A DNA stretch of 64,000 bases from CAVXXB01 sp963765585 (lineage in GTDB: Bacteria > Calditrichota > Calditrichia > JAJRVZ01): NCBI GenBank assembly GCA_963765585.1, contig CAVXXB010000014.1, forward strand, positions 186,001-250,000. The letters run 5' to 3'. Position numbers and translations under genes: made by a program. The notes under the pieces were generated by a model, which was given only the letters and a program-made list of their open reading frames with translations, made no database searches and had not been told where the DNA came from. This document shows positions 35,113 to 44,893 of this stretch, in pieces; the stretch's first letter is position 1; every line of letters starts with the position of its first letter.

Positions 35113-35479
35113 GTGATGTGCTCCTTTTATTTGGTTATGTTTTTTTTTACAGGACAAATATAAGACGGATATTTGGGTAAGTCGTTCGGAATTGTAATGT
35201 AGAACGGTTCAGGATTCAGGATGCAAGATACAAGATGCAGGATACAGGATTCTGGATGCTATATGCTGGATGCAAGATACAAGATCCAAGATGCAGGATG
35301 TCAGGCTGTAAGCATATTTGTGCTGCGGGTAAAAAATCTTTCCAAAATGACCAGTTGAACTCGGCTGTCATTTCGCAGAAATCTTCCTCAATTTTTGTGC
35401 ACAAAATATCGGGAGGATCCCAAATGGGATGACATTTAAGCTTCGAATGAAAGATCTTTACAAGATGGGACAAAGGGAC
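35113..35479. repeat. Gene-free stretch with palindromic and CAAGAT-type repeats
   Basis: No gene. CAAGATACAAGATGCAGGAT-type phrases occupy about 35220-35300. A full palindromic repeat spans 35366-35434 (TGTCATTTCGCAGAAATC...TTGTGCACAAAA...GGGATGACA). GGGACTCAGGGACTCAGGGACT begins near 35470 and runs into the regulator gene, supplying its last codons (KSLSP) and stop. Confidence 0.72.
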
Positions 35480-36541
35480 TCAGGGACTCAGGGACTTTTT
35501 CCGATATTCGGACGGCGTCTGCCCGGTGAATTTTTTGAAAGCGGTATTAAAAACCGACTTGGAGTAGAAGCCGCAGTTATACATTAACTCCAGGATGGTT
35601 TTTTCCTTATTTTCCGGATCGGATAGAAGTTTTTCTGCTTCCCGGATACGATATTTATTAACCAGGTCATTAAAATTCATTGAAAATTTTTCATTGATAA
35701 TTCGTGAAAGATGATTGGCATGTATATGTAATTTCCCGGCCAGTTTTTTTAGTGACATATCAGGATCCAGGTACAACTTTTCGTCTTCTAAAAGTACATC
35801 CAGTTTTTGAATTATTGCATCCCTTTTTTCCGGCGCAATATGAACCGTTTTATATTTATCCCTGATTTTATTCTTCTGTTTTTGAACACGCAAATATATT
35901 AAACCAAAGAGCAGTGCGATGAATGCGGGGTAAACTGTAAACATAAAGAGCCTGTTTTTATAGAAAGGAAGAGGAATGGTGATCTGCATCCCTGAAAATC
36001 TGGTTTCCCAATCAAGGCTTCTGCCGGCGGCTGCCACCTTTAATTGGAAATCACCGGCCGGAAGATCTGAATATGAAATGATACGGTCTCCATCAGGTTT
36101 TAGATAATGGAAGTTCGAATCATATCCCTCCAGTTTATAGCGAAAATGCAATTTGGATATCGCTGTATAATCAAAAGCGGTTACCTCTAAATCAAGTAAA
36201 TTACTCCCGGATGGTACTATGATTTTATTATCTTTTCTGATTAAATTTTCCTGTCCGGCTCGGATCTCTTCAATATGTATTGCGATTGATTGCGCTTCAA
36301 TTGGTATTTTTTTCAGATCAAAAACAGAAATCCCATTTGAAGTGGTCATATACAATTTGTCATTATGGATAAAACTGCGGGTTGCGAGACATTGCTTACT
36401 TGTCATCCCATCATATTCATCAAATGCAACCGGAACGATATAAGAGATTGAATCTGTAACGAATTTGTCCAGATCATTTTCTTGCCAGCATAAATGTCCC
36501 GTTATAACTACCGCACCACAGGTTACCTGTTTTATCTGCAA
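35480..36541 (-). CDS. Propeller-AraC regulator, C-terminal fragment (Y_Y_Y, TM, AraC HTH)
   Basis: Continuation of the gene starting at 38141; one indel near 36490 (AGAAAATGA) separates them. It contains the last blade, a Y_Y_Y domain (LDLEVTAFDYTAISKLHFRYKLEGYD), one membrane helix (LFMFTVYPAFIALLFGLIYL) and an AraC-type DNA-binding domain (MSLKKLAGKLHIHANHLSRIINEKFSMNFNDLVNKYRI...CGFYSKSVFNTAFKKFTGQTPSEYRK). No kinase or receiver domain lies between, so the membrane-spanning protein would bind DNA directly. The final codons lie in an intergenic repeat. Confidence 0.85.
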   Translation of the reverse strand: MQIKQVTCGAVVITGHLCWQENDLDKFVTDSISYIVPVAFDEYDGMTSKQCLATRSFIHNDKLYMTTSNGISVFDLKKIPIEAQSIAIHIEEIRAGQENLIRKDNKIIVPSGSNLLDLEVTAFDYTAISKLHFRYKLEGYDSNFHYLKPDGDRIISYSDLPAGDFQLKVAAAGRSLDWETRFSGMQITIPLPFYKNRLFMFTVYPAFIALLFGLIYLRVQKQKNKIRDKYKTVHIAPEKRDAIIQKLDVLLEDEKLYLDPDMSLKKLAGKLHIHANHLSRIINEKFSMNFNDLVNKYRIREAEKLLSDPENKEKTILELMYNCGFYSKSVFNTAFKKFTGQTPSEYRKKSLSP

Positions 36542-38141
36542 TTATATTTACGATATGATTATCTGGCAGACCTTCATTTACAGAGATTGAAGAGACTTGG
36601 TCATCTTTTATCATGAGAATACCAGATCCATTGGTACCAAGCCAGAGTGTTCCGTCCTGATCTTCATAAACAGCTAAGACATCAGGATAGCGATCTGAGA
36701 TTTTATATTCACTTCTTTGAAAACCGGCATTTGAGGACTGATATATTCCCGCAGAGGTGGCAACAACCAGATTACCGTTTCTGTCGCGAATAATCGAGTT
36801 TACAGAAATATTTTCCAGAATTGTTTTGATGGAATCTGAGTTTTTAACATATAGTGCTGTCGATGTTCCGATATAAATCAGGCCGGTATCATCCTGAAAG
36901 ATAGTGGTGATATGATGATCCGGCAGTAACTGGGAAATCTTATTTTTCTTTATAAAAGAAATTCCGGCATCGCGGGTTCCGATCCAAATTCCGGATTCAT
37001 GATCCCGGCTTACTGCCGTGATCCTGTTGCTGGAAATTCCATTTTTTTGATCAAAATGCGCTTCAATTTGACCATCATCTAAAACAAAAAGTCCTGAATT
37101 TCGGGTACCGGCCCAAATTTTGCCACTCTCATCCACTAGTACGGATGTTATAACATAATCATTTGGCAAAGCTATGGAATGAATAATTGATTCGCGAAGT
37201 TGAATTAGTCCGGCCACGTCCGTGCCTGCCCAAATAGTACCGTTTTTATCCTCCACTATAGTATGGATAAATTCGTCGGGTATTTCCTTGATTCCCCGGG
37301 AAGGTTCAGTAACGCAATTAATACCATTGATCATACTGCTATACCAGATTTCTTTTGAATTCGTTTCTAAAATATCCGTTACCGGAACATTAGCAGTACC
37401 CGAAATCTGTCTAACGGCTTCATCATATATATCACGATAATACAATCCACCTAATGTACCGATCCATATTCGTCCCTTGCTGTCTGTTTTAAGTTTGGTA
37501 ATCGATAGATTATGTAAACCCTCATTATAACCGATTTGAGTAATATCATCATTGTACATGCGGAACAAACCGCTGCGGAACGTCCCGACGAACAATTCAC
37601 CTTTGATTCCTATTTCCAGTGAAGTAATAATGCGGTCAAACAATATGTTTTTTTTTGCGGTAATCTTTGTCCGGGTTTGATCCAGGATATTCAGACCAAA
37701 ATCTGTCCCAATCCAGAGCCGGCCCTGCCAATCACTTATAATTGTATGGACAAAATCATCCGACAGTCCGTTTGCCGTGGTATATGATTTCCAGATCCCG
37801 TTTTGGAAGGCCACCAAACCACCGCCTCTTGTTCCGATCCAGATAGCGTGATCTTTATCCTGGTAAATGGTTGATATATAATCACTTTTAATGGCAGGGG
37901 TATTACTCTTGTCAAACTTTTTAAACCGGCTGCCGTCAAAACGAAGTAAGCCACTGGGCGTGCCAATCCAGAGATAGCCAATCTTGTCCTGGTAAATGGC
38001 AGTAACTTTGCTATTGCCAAGATTTGATTTGCCATCCCATTGATTTATATGATAGTTTGATAACTGAGTAGAACTAATGTCTGCCTGAGCGGAACCAAAC
38101 AGCAGACAACATAACATAAATGTATAAACAGCAATTCGCAA
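36474..38141 (-). CDS. Propeller-AraC regulator, N-terminal sensor fragment
   Basis: TTG start at 38141, signal peptide (RIAVYTFMLCCLLFGSAQA). Then about 13 short propeller blades of the Reg_prop type (VTAIYQDKIGYLWIGTPSGLLRFDG, and KDHAIWIGTRGGGLVAF style repeats) form one or two seven-bladed periplasmic propellers. The order matches the hybrid polysaccharide-sensing regulators of gut Bacteroides, but without kinase parts. A polysaccharide or oligosaccharide signal is a guess. No polysaccharide-utilisation genes lie next to it. Confidence 0.85.
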   Translation of the reverse strand: MRIAVYTFMLCCLLFGSAQADISSTQLSNYHINQWDGKSNLGNSKVTAIYQDKIGYLWIGTPSGLLRFDGSRFKKFDKSNTPAIKSDYISTIYQDKDHAIWIGTRGGGLVAFQNGIWKSYTTANGLSDDFVHTIISDWQGRLWIGTDFGLNILDQTRTKITAKKNILFDRIITSLEIGIKGELFVGTFRSGLFRMYNDDITQIGYNEGLHNLSITKLKTDSKGRIWIGTLGGLYYRDIYDEAVRQISGTANVPVTDILETNSKEIWYSSMINGINCVTEPSRGIKEIPDEFIHTIVEDKNGTIWAGTDVAGLIQLRESIIHSIALPNDYVITSVLVDESGKIWAGTRNSGLFVLDDGQIEAHFDQKNGISSNRITAVSRDHESGIWIGTRDAGISFIKKNKISQLLPDHHITTIFQDDTGLIYIGTSTALYVKNSDSIKTILENISVNSIIRDRNGNLVVATSAGIYQSSNAGFQRSEYKISDRYPDVLAVYEDQDGTLWLGTNGSGILMIKDDQVSSISVNEGLPDNHIVNIIADKTGNLWCGSYNGTFMLARK

Positions 38142-38215
38142 AATTCAGATTCCTTTATTCAGCTTGGTCTATACGTCATACTGCTTTCTAATGTTTCTAT
38201 CCTCAGTCGGGATAC

Positions 38216-38374
38216 GGTAGTGTAAAAATAACCACAGAGTACACAGAGTAAATTATTAATATTATTTATGTTAATGCTATTTCTAATCATCTCCCCTCTG
38301 AGTGCTCTGTGGCTTCATCTTTTAATCCTGTTTTTCATTTTTTCATATCCCGATTCTATCGGGATGACACTACC
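38216..38374 (-). mobile_element. 159-bp MITE-like derivative of the GxxExxY element
   Basis: The ends are GGTAGTGT (38216-38223) and ACACTACC (38367-38374). Perfect 8-bp direct repeats CGGGATAC flank it (38208-38215 and 38375-38382). Read on the minus strand, it matches the 557-bp element at 5289-5845 at both arms (one mismatch in a 66-base stretch on the right), but a 406-bp segment with the GxxExxY domain is missing. The join falls in a single CAGAGG where the long copy has two (5353-5358, 5759-5764). The start codon and eight codons survive (MKPQSTQRGDD, stop). The left tip carries a 10-base-longer variant with a small CCCGAT hairpin. Confidence 0.88.
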
Positions 38375-38623
38375 CGGGATACTGCGTATTACGATTAATG
38401 TGTTTTATCCTCGCCAGGATTGACAGATTTTCTAGTTTATCGAATATATGAGATTTTATGCCATCGATAAATTCTGGATCTTTTCAGTTCATATTTCCGG
38501 AAAGCATTGTGCGAATGGCCTGTCCCGGATTAATTTCAGAATCTCATATGTCTTATAATGAAAAAGTTTGCATGCCAAATATAAGAAAAATATATTAAGG
38601 TTTTTAATTGGAAATATTTTCTT

Positions 38624-39637
38624 ATGCACTTATCCCGGTTTTTAAGACCAATTCATAATTTAACAATTATCCCCATAATTTTTTTCATCGTAAAGATATT
38701 ACTGCCGCTGCTTATTCACCCGGATTTTGAATTACACCGTGATGAGTACTTGTACCTGGCTATGGCAGATCATCTTTCCTGGGGCTATCTGGAAGTTCCT
38801 CCTGCCATCTCCATATTCGCCTGGATTGCCAAATATATTCTGGGTGGTGGCTTGTATGCCGTCAGATTTTTACCTGCGTTAAGCGGTGCACTGACTATAT
38901 ATTTTACGATTAAAATTACGCATGAATTTGGCGGAGGCAGGCTGGCACAATTGTTCACTGCATTGTGTTATTGTTTTTCAATGGTCTTTCTGAGAATAAA
39001 TATTTTTTTTCAACCGGTAACATTTAATCTTCTTTTTTATGTGATGGCAGTGTATCTATTTATTCGCATATTGAAAGCCGAAAAACCGTTGTATTGGATT
39101 TTGCTGGGCGTGGTAATCGGATTTGGTATATTGATAAAATATACAATTTTACTACTGCCATTTGGTATTTTTATCGCTCTGATTTTAACACCATACCGGC
39201 GATTATTTCTAAATAAATGGTTATGGATTAGTGGTGCGATAGCCCTTATAATTTGGTTACCTAATTTATTATGGCAACATAGCCAGGACTGGCCCTTTTT
39301 TGAGCACATGCGCGTATTAAGTGAGCGGCAGCTGGAAAATATCCAGGCTCACATATTTATTCTGGTCCAGTTATTGATGAATCTCCATGCCCTTCCGGTG
39401 TGGCTGACTGGCTTATTTGTCTTTCAGTTTTCAAAAAAATATACTCCGTACCGGCCAGTGACAATAATCTATTTCTCCTCGCTGATCACTTTTAATGATG
39501 CTAAGCGGAAAGATCTATTATCTTGCCCCGGCATATCCTATGTTATTTGCAGCGGGAAGTGTAGTGATCGAAAAATATTTTCAAACATCTGCAAAAAGAT
39601 GGCCCAAAATTCTTCTGATTATTTTTATCTTATATAA
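38624..39637 (+). CDS. GT83/PMT-like membrane glycosyltransferase, N-terminal fragment
   Basis: A polytopic enzyme that uses a lipid-linked sugar donor. HPDFELHRDEYLYLAMADHL holds the conserved acidic motif in the first periplasmic loop, and WGYLEVPPAISIF is the following conserved segment. About eight membrane helices follow. The frame is right until about 39490; the last 45 residues as read are out of frame. It continues as LSGKIYYLAPAYPMLFAAG in the next fragment, giving about 515 residues in all. Acceptor unknown. Confidence 0.82.
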   Translation: MHLSRFLRPIHNLTIIPIIFFIVKILLPLLIHPDFELHRDEYLYLAMADHLSWGYLEVPPAISIFAWIAKYILGGGLYAVRFLPALSGALTIYFTIKITHEFGGGRLAQLFTALCYCFSMVFLRINIFFQPVTFNLLFYVMAVYLFIRILKAEKPLYWILLGVVIGFGILIKYTILLLPFGIFIALILTPYRRLFLNKWLWISGAIALIIWLPNLLWQHSQDWPFFEHMRVLSERQLENIQAHIFILVQLLMNLHALPVWLTGLFVFQFSKKYTPYRPVTIIYFSSLITFNDAKRKDLLSCPGISYVICSGKCSDRKIFSNICKKMAQNSSDYFYLI

Positions 39638-40175
39638 TGGAATTGTGATGCTGCCCATTGGCATTCCGATTCTTTCCGTAAAAAATATGATAAGCTACTT
39701 TAGTTTTACATCCAAATATATGGGCACCGGGGAAGCTTTGCGCTGGGAAGACGGGAAGATGTACCAATTACCACAAGATTACGCGGATATGCTTGGCTGG
39801 GAAGATATGTGTAAACAGATAGCCGATTTATATCATAACCTGCCCTCCGAGGATAAAAAAGTATGTGCCATATTTGCGGCAAACTATGGTGAAGCGGGCG
39901 CAATAGATTATTATGGGGATAAATATAATTTACCGAGGTCGATCAGCAAAGGTAGCAGTTACTGGCTATGGGGATTCCGGGAATATGACGGGCAACTGGC
40001 CATAATTACTGGACTCAGTGTCGGCAACGTTCAATCGATTTTTCACGAAATCATAACAATCGCTGAATTCAGACACCCACATGCACGTGAAAGTGGAATT
40101 AATATAATTGTTGCCCGAAACGTAAAATCTAGTATGTCAGAAATCTGGCAGATCTTAAAACAGTATCGCTATTGA
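39495..40175 (+). CDS. GT83/PMT-like membrane glycosyltransferase, C-terminal fragment
   Basis: Second part of the gene at 38624, joined by one indel near 39490. It contains KIYYLAPAYPMLFAAG, a motif typical for this family, two more membrane helices (WPKILLIIFILYNGIVMLPIGIP), and the soluble C-terminal domain (VCAIFAANYGEAGAIDYYGDKYNLP). Confidence 0.82.
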   Translation: MMLSGKIYYLAPAYPMLFAAGSVVIEKYFQTSAKRWPKILLIIFILYNGIVMLPIGIPILSVKNMISYFSFTSKYMGTGEALRWEDGKMYQLPQDYADMLGWEDMCKQIADLYHNLPSEDKKVCAIFAANYGEAGAIDYYGDKYNLPRSISKGSSYWLWGFREYDGQLAIITGLSVGNVQSIFHEIITIAEFRHPHARESGINIIVARNVKSSMSEIWQILKQYRY

Positions 40176-40221
40176 ATTTTATGAGTATTGCTGGCCAGAT
40201 TTCCGACTAAAATAAGGCATT

Positions 40222-40365
40222 TTAACTATTCAATTTATGCAATTTATCCAGCTGTGCATCATCGTGTTCGGTGCGGATCGCATCTCGTTTGATGGTATTT
40301 TTGCCCCAGAAAAATCCGGCAACTATAGAAAGTGATACAAATAATAGGATATATACTAAACTCAT
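40222..40365 (-). CDS. Small membrane protein (47 aa)
   Basis: Minus-strand ATG at 40365 with GGAGG 6-7 bases upstream. It encodes MSLVYILLFVSLSIVAGFFW, a single membrane helix, then a basic and acidic tail (GKNTIKRDAIRTEHDDAQLD). Size and start faintly recall CcoS-type oxidase assembly peptides, but the conserved CcoS tail is absent and there are no oxidase genes here, so the role is unknown. Confidence 0.6.
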   Translation of the reverse strand: MSLVYILLFVSLSIVAGFFWGKNTIKRDAIRTEHDDAQLDKLHKLNS

Positions 40366-40709
40366 TGCAGCCTCCGACTATAATACAACTTATACTTTCA
40401 TTTTATCATTATAATCGGCAGAAATATTGTCATTAAAATTTATTTTTGTTTTTTTGGAATATATTTTCTGTGGATAATTAAGTTGGATAAATCATTTCTC
40501 GCAAAGCCGCATAGCTGCAGAGAGTCATTCTTAAATGATTTATATAAATACTATTGGATTTTTATTTAAAATTACCTACCTCATCTTTAAAATTTATAAA
40601 TATATATTTCTTTGCGACTTAGCGCCTTTGCGTTCGGATTTTATGAATAGTGAAAATTATGTAAGTTCTTTAATTTCCGAGCAATTTTGAGCTGGAATTC
40701 AGGAAATTA
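40366..40709. repeat. Gene-free stretch with CGCAAAG-type repeats
   Basis: No gene. TTTCTCGCAAAGCCGCATAG (40496-40515) and, inverted, CTTTGCGACTTAGCGCCTTTGCG (40611-40633; given as two joined phrases) form the arms of a block of about 140 bp, similar to repeats at 6547-6570 and 12278-12370. The first 100 bases should hold the promoter of the small protein at 40365. Confidence 0.6.
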
Positions 40710-43700
40710 TCAATCATTTCTCAAAGCTTCATTCAAATTACCCTTAATGGCCCAGCTGGTAGCCAAAAAGGTCCAGATCAGCCCGCTAACAAATATAAAA
40801 AATAAAATTACCAGGATAAGCATCACCGGTGACTCTGAATTTATTGAAAGTAGTGAAGGAAGGGTGGATATTAATGAGGAAAATAGTCCCAGAAGGATTC
40901 CCAAAGTCAATAGCCAGAAATGTTCGACAAGTACCAATTTCCTGATTAACCCATATTTATAGCCCACGGCTCTTAAAATAGCCAGTTCATTCCTTCGCTC
41001 CAGAACATTCCGGAAGACGACCAGACCCAGGCCAAATGTACCCAGGATGATCGCAAAACTCCCAAGGATCAGAAAGATGGACAAATACGTATTTTCTACT
41101 TTATTAAATTCTGAAAGCCGGCGTGCTGTGGTTTGGAGAGTCAGACCATAGTCCTGAAACGTCCAGGAAATTTTGTCTGCCAGTTGATTGACGGAATCGG
41201 TCTCTGTTTCTGCCAGAAATATCCGGTAACCTGATATAGAAGGGAAATGATTCAGAAAATTTTTCTCTGATATAATAATATGTCCCTGAAATATGGAGTT
41301 GGCCAATCCTGCGATCAGTTTTATTCTTAAAGTTCGGCCCTTTTCATCCATATAGGAAATAGTATCGCCAACCGATTTGCCTAAACCCCAAATAATGACC
41401 GTCTCATCCGCGATCCCGGGTATCACATTGTTTGCATAGTTTGTATCAAGCGCTGCCCAGGGATTTTGTTCTGCCAAATCTGGAATCTTTGTGAGAAAAC
41501 CAAAGGCTTCCCGTTGAGACAGTTCTGCCGGGTTCAGACCAAGGATTTTGGGTTCGGATATACGGTTCAGATTCAGACAACTGGCGTCATCCCCTTCCCG
41601 TAATCGAAATTGAACAAACTTAATATCATCATTCTGAGCATTCGCCAAATTAAGAAATTCTCTTCCGTCCTGTGTATTAAGATCATAATTCATCGGAAAA
41701 CTGATCTCACCGAATAACGAAAATCCTCCTGTACCGGAGTTTCTATTGCTCATGTCAGTGATTTCGGCTGTGCGATTTGCGCCCACTGTAAAAATGATAA
41801 ATAAACTACTGGCCAGCATACCGACCAGGGTCAGACTTCGGGTACGATTGCGATTGCTATTTTGCATGGCCAGGCGAAAGATTGAATTCAGATGTCCTCT
41901 CAGTTCAGTTCTGAACAGAAGAAAATTCAATAGTGCCAATCCACCTGTTAAGGTCAGAAATCCACTGGCAAAAAATGATGCAGCGGCTTCTTTACCACGA
42001 CCGGCATCTGTCATCAGGATGATTATCAAAGCACTACTAATTGATACAATTGCGATGATCAATGATATCGAACTACGCCATCTATTTACTGGTTTTGATG
42101 AATCCAGGTTGGCACGCTGGAGGGCAATTGTATTTGCTTTCGCATAACGGTATACGCTGATAAATATAGTGAACAAGACAATGAAGATACTTATAAAAAA
42201 ACCCGATAGTATTGCGGAAAAATTTAAATGTAAATTAATGGTGGATGTACCGATGGCGCCCTGCCAGACCGTATTCAAACCCGTAAGAACGATTTTTGTA
42301 TACAGAACAGATAACAGACAGCCGATGGCCGAGGATATTAACGCAATGACAATGCCTTCGAAAAACATAATCTTTAATACTGTTGCAGGTCTGAATCCAA
42401 GTGCAAAGTATAATCCGGTTTCCTGCATACGATTTTCGATATTCAGCCGGTAAATCAAAGAAGTTAATAATAATGCTGCGACGATGATGAAAAAACTCAA
42501 GCCGAAAAATAATTCACTAAAATCAACGGACTCGGCTCCCGCAATCAAACCTTCCTGCCTGACCGGTCTGAAAATAATACCCAAATTTTCGGGTGTGATT
42601 AATGCGGATAGTTCCTGTTTGATCCGCGTAATATCTTTAGATTTAAACCGGATGGCGGTACAGTTGCCAAACCGATTCTCCCAAATCGATTGTCCTGCAT
42701 TAAGTGAGATATATGCCTTGGGGATTCCCCGATACTGGTCCCAATACATTTCATCTTTTTCCCTGATCAGGTCAAGATCAATCGGAATACCCGGTTCCCA
42801 TAGCCGGCAATTGTCCACATCCGCCAAACCGGGAAAGTCTGGCATGAGTTCACGATCCGCATATTTTCCCTTTAATGGAACGATTGACCCGACTTCATAT
42901 CTACCGGATTTCTCTATCAGTGTGGCATTGGGTCCTGGAATAAAATAAGACATGGTCAGCGAATCGCCAATATTCAGATTTAAGTCATCTGCCAACCATT
43001 GGTTGACCACAATCTCCGAATTGGTAATTGTCCGGGTATGTAGCGGTTTACCTATTGCCGAAACAAAAGAATAGGGCGTTGATCTTTTATTTGCAGAAAG
43101 CGCATTGACAAAATAGGTTAGAACCGGAGTGCTAACTAAGTCTGAGTTGACTATGGTTTGCGATATTTCTTTATCGATAAATATACTTTTAGACCTGAGT
43201 TCAGAAATTTGTTGGGTTTCAAGAAATACCAGATCGAATCCGGCATCTGTAATATCCCATTCATGATGTAGTGCCCTGTTAATAGCAGCCTCATCAATCA
43301 GTCCAGAGTCATTATCAGAAATCAAGATTATATTTGCATGATCATCGAGATTTAGTTTTTCTCCTAAGGTCTTTATAGATATAAACACATTTGGTGCAGC
43401 GATCTGATTGATACGCAGGTTAAAATTGCCCAATTGTTTTTCATTCACAATTCCGGTAATTTTAAATCGTGCCGCCTTAATGTTCTTTGCACCGCCGGCA
43501 ATGGGTGTATCGCCGGGTAAAAATCCGGAATCGGTAAATCTGAGCACAATTTCATCACCAATGCCCAGCGCAAGTTGTTGGGCAAGCGCCTCATTTATTA
43601 CAATTTCTTCATCTGTCAACTGATTGAATATATCCGATGTACCGGCAATTCCGCCAAATCTTGAATCAATGCCATTTATCTTTACGTTTCGCGCGGTTTT

Positions 43701-43995
43701 GGTATCCCCCGGTTTTCTTAAAACACCATTGGTGCTAAGTATTGGCGCGACTTCTGATTTGAGGTAACCCGCCAGTTTATCAGCCAACCGGGTTTTAACA
43801 TATTTGTGGTTCAGTTCAAGCGCGAAACTTGTCTTTCCCAGCCGCTCCAGGACCTGGTCTTTCAGTGACCCGCGTACCGAATCACCAATGATAAATGCAC
43901 CGGTTAGAATAGCCGTACATATGGCAATGGCCAGGATTGCCGTAATATGGTGATTTCGGTAATATTTTATGCTGTTAATTACTGAGCTTAAACAT
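40710..43995 (-). CDS. ABC transporter permease with two FtsX domains
   Basis: The unbroken frame from 43787 is in fact open further upstream to about 43985. There it encodes a first membrane helix (HHITAILAIAICTAILTGAFIIG); the nearest ATG (43995, MFKLSN) is in another frame, so one more indel is inferred. The protein, about 1090 residues, has two large extracytoplasmic domains and two FtsX-type permease blocks (FFIIVAALLLTSLIYRL..., LNFSAILSGFFISIFIVLFTIFI, and AIILGTFGLGLVVFRNVLERRNELAILRAVGY...). It pairs with the LolD-like ATPase upstream. Lipoprotein or peptide export is the usual role of this class; the substrate is unknown. Confidence 0.85.
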
Positions 43996-44068
43996 GATCT
44001 CGAATTGTTAGGTTTGATGGTTTTAAATCAAATCTTCCACAAATACAAAGAAGACTTTCATGGTTATA

Positions 44069-44172
44069 AATTTCCATACGTAGGGACACGGCCCCGAAAG
44101 ACGGGGTTCTTAACATGCCGTGTCCCTACGTATGAAATTCCCGGAAAACAGGAAGATCTCTTCGAGATGACA
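44069..44172. repeat. TAGGGACACGG inverted repeat plus half a palindromic repeat
   Basis: Inverted arms of 24 bases (AATTTCCATACGTAGGGACA... and its complement ending GAAATT) at 44068-44091 and 44118-44141 enclose a CCCCG/CGGGG hairpin. At 44151-44172 GGAAGATCTCTTCGAGATGA is the right half of the other interspersed palindrome. A related TAGGGAC repeat lies at 54541-54588. Confidence 0.7.
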
Positions 44173-44218
44173 TATTTATTATCCAGGGCACAACTGAACT
44201 GAGATATTTTATGTCTTT

Positions 44219-44893
44219 CTATATTTTATAATTTTCCAGGCATCCTTTATTAATCCGGTATTTAGTTTTCATTTTTGCCGCAAGATCCGATGAATGGGTT
44301 ACGACAATTAATGTGACACTATTATCTGTATTCAAATTGACCAGCAGATCACATAATTTTTCTGAATTATCCTGATCGAGAGATCCGGTTGGTTCGTCGG
44401 CCAGGATGAGTTCCGGGTTATTGATCATGGCGCGCACAACCGCAACCCGTTGTTGTTCACCTCCTGAAAGTTGTGCGGGCAGATGGGCCATATGTTCGCT
44501 CAAACCTACCATATCAAGCAATTCTTTGGCACGCTCATTTTTCTCCGCTCCGGGAGAAACCAAGGTCGGTAAGAGCACATTCTCTAAAACATTGCATTGT
44601 GGTAAGAGGTGATGTTGCTGAAAAACAAAACCGAGATTTTTATTCCTAAACGAGGCAGTTTCTGTTTCACTTAATTGTGTTACATCCTGATTATTAAAAT
44701 AGAGATTCCCCGAGCTTGCCTTATCCAGTGTGCCAATTATATTTAACAGGGTGCTTTTCCCGGATCCGGAAGGACCGACAATTGCAACGGAATCTCCTGC
44801 TGAGACAGACATGGTGATATCGGATAGCACTACGGTCTCGTGCATTCCGCCTGGTGCACTGTATCGTTTTGAAATGTTTTTTAATTCAAGCAA
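44219..44893 (-). CDS. LolD/MacB-type ABC transporter ATPase
   Basis: 224 residues: Walker A GPSGSGKST, Q-loop region VFQQHHLLP, signature LSGGEQQR, Walker B LILADEPTG, and switch His in VVTHSS. This is the small ATPase class that partners FtsX-type permeases in lipoprotein release (LolCDE) or MacB-type export. The matching permease follows on the same strand 220 bases downstream, separated by repeat DNA. Confidence 0.92.
   Translation of the reverse strand: MLELKNISKRYSAPGGMHETVVLSDITMSVSAGDSVAIVGPSGSGKSTLLNIIGTLDKASSGNLYFNNQDVTQLSETETASFRNKNLGFVFQQHHLLPQCNVLENVLLPTLVSPGAEKNERAKELLDMVGLSEHMAHLPAQLSGGEQQRVAVVRAMINNPELILADEPTGSLDQDNSEKLCDLLVNLNTDNSVTLIVVTHSSDLAAKMKTKYRINKGCLENYKI

Noticed and set aside
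40222..40365. Calling the small membrane protein CcoS
   Set aside because: The conserved tail of CcoS is absent and there are no cbb3 oxidase genes nearby.
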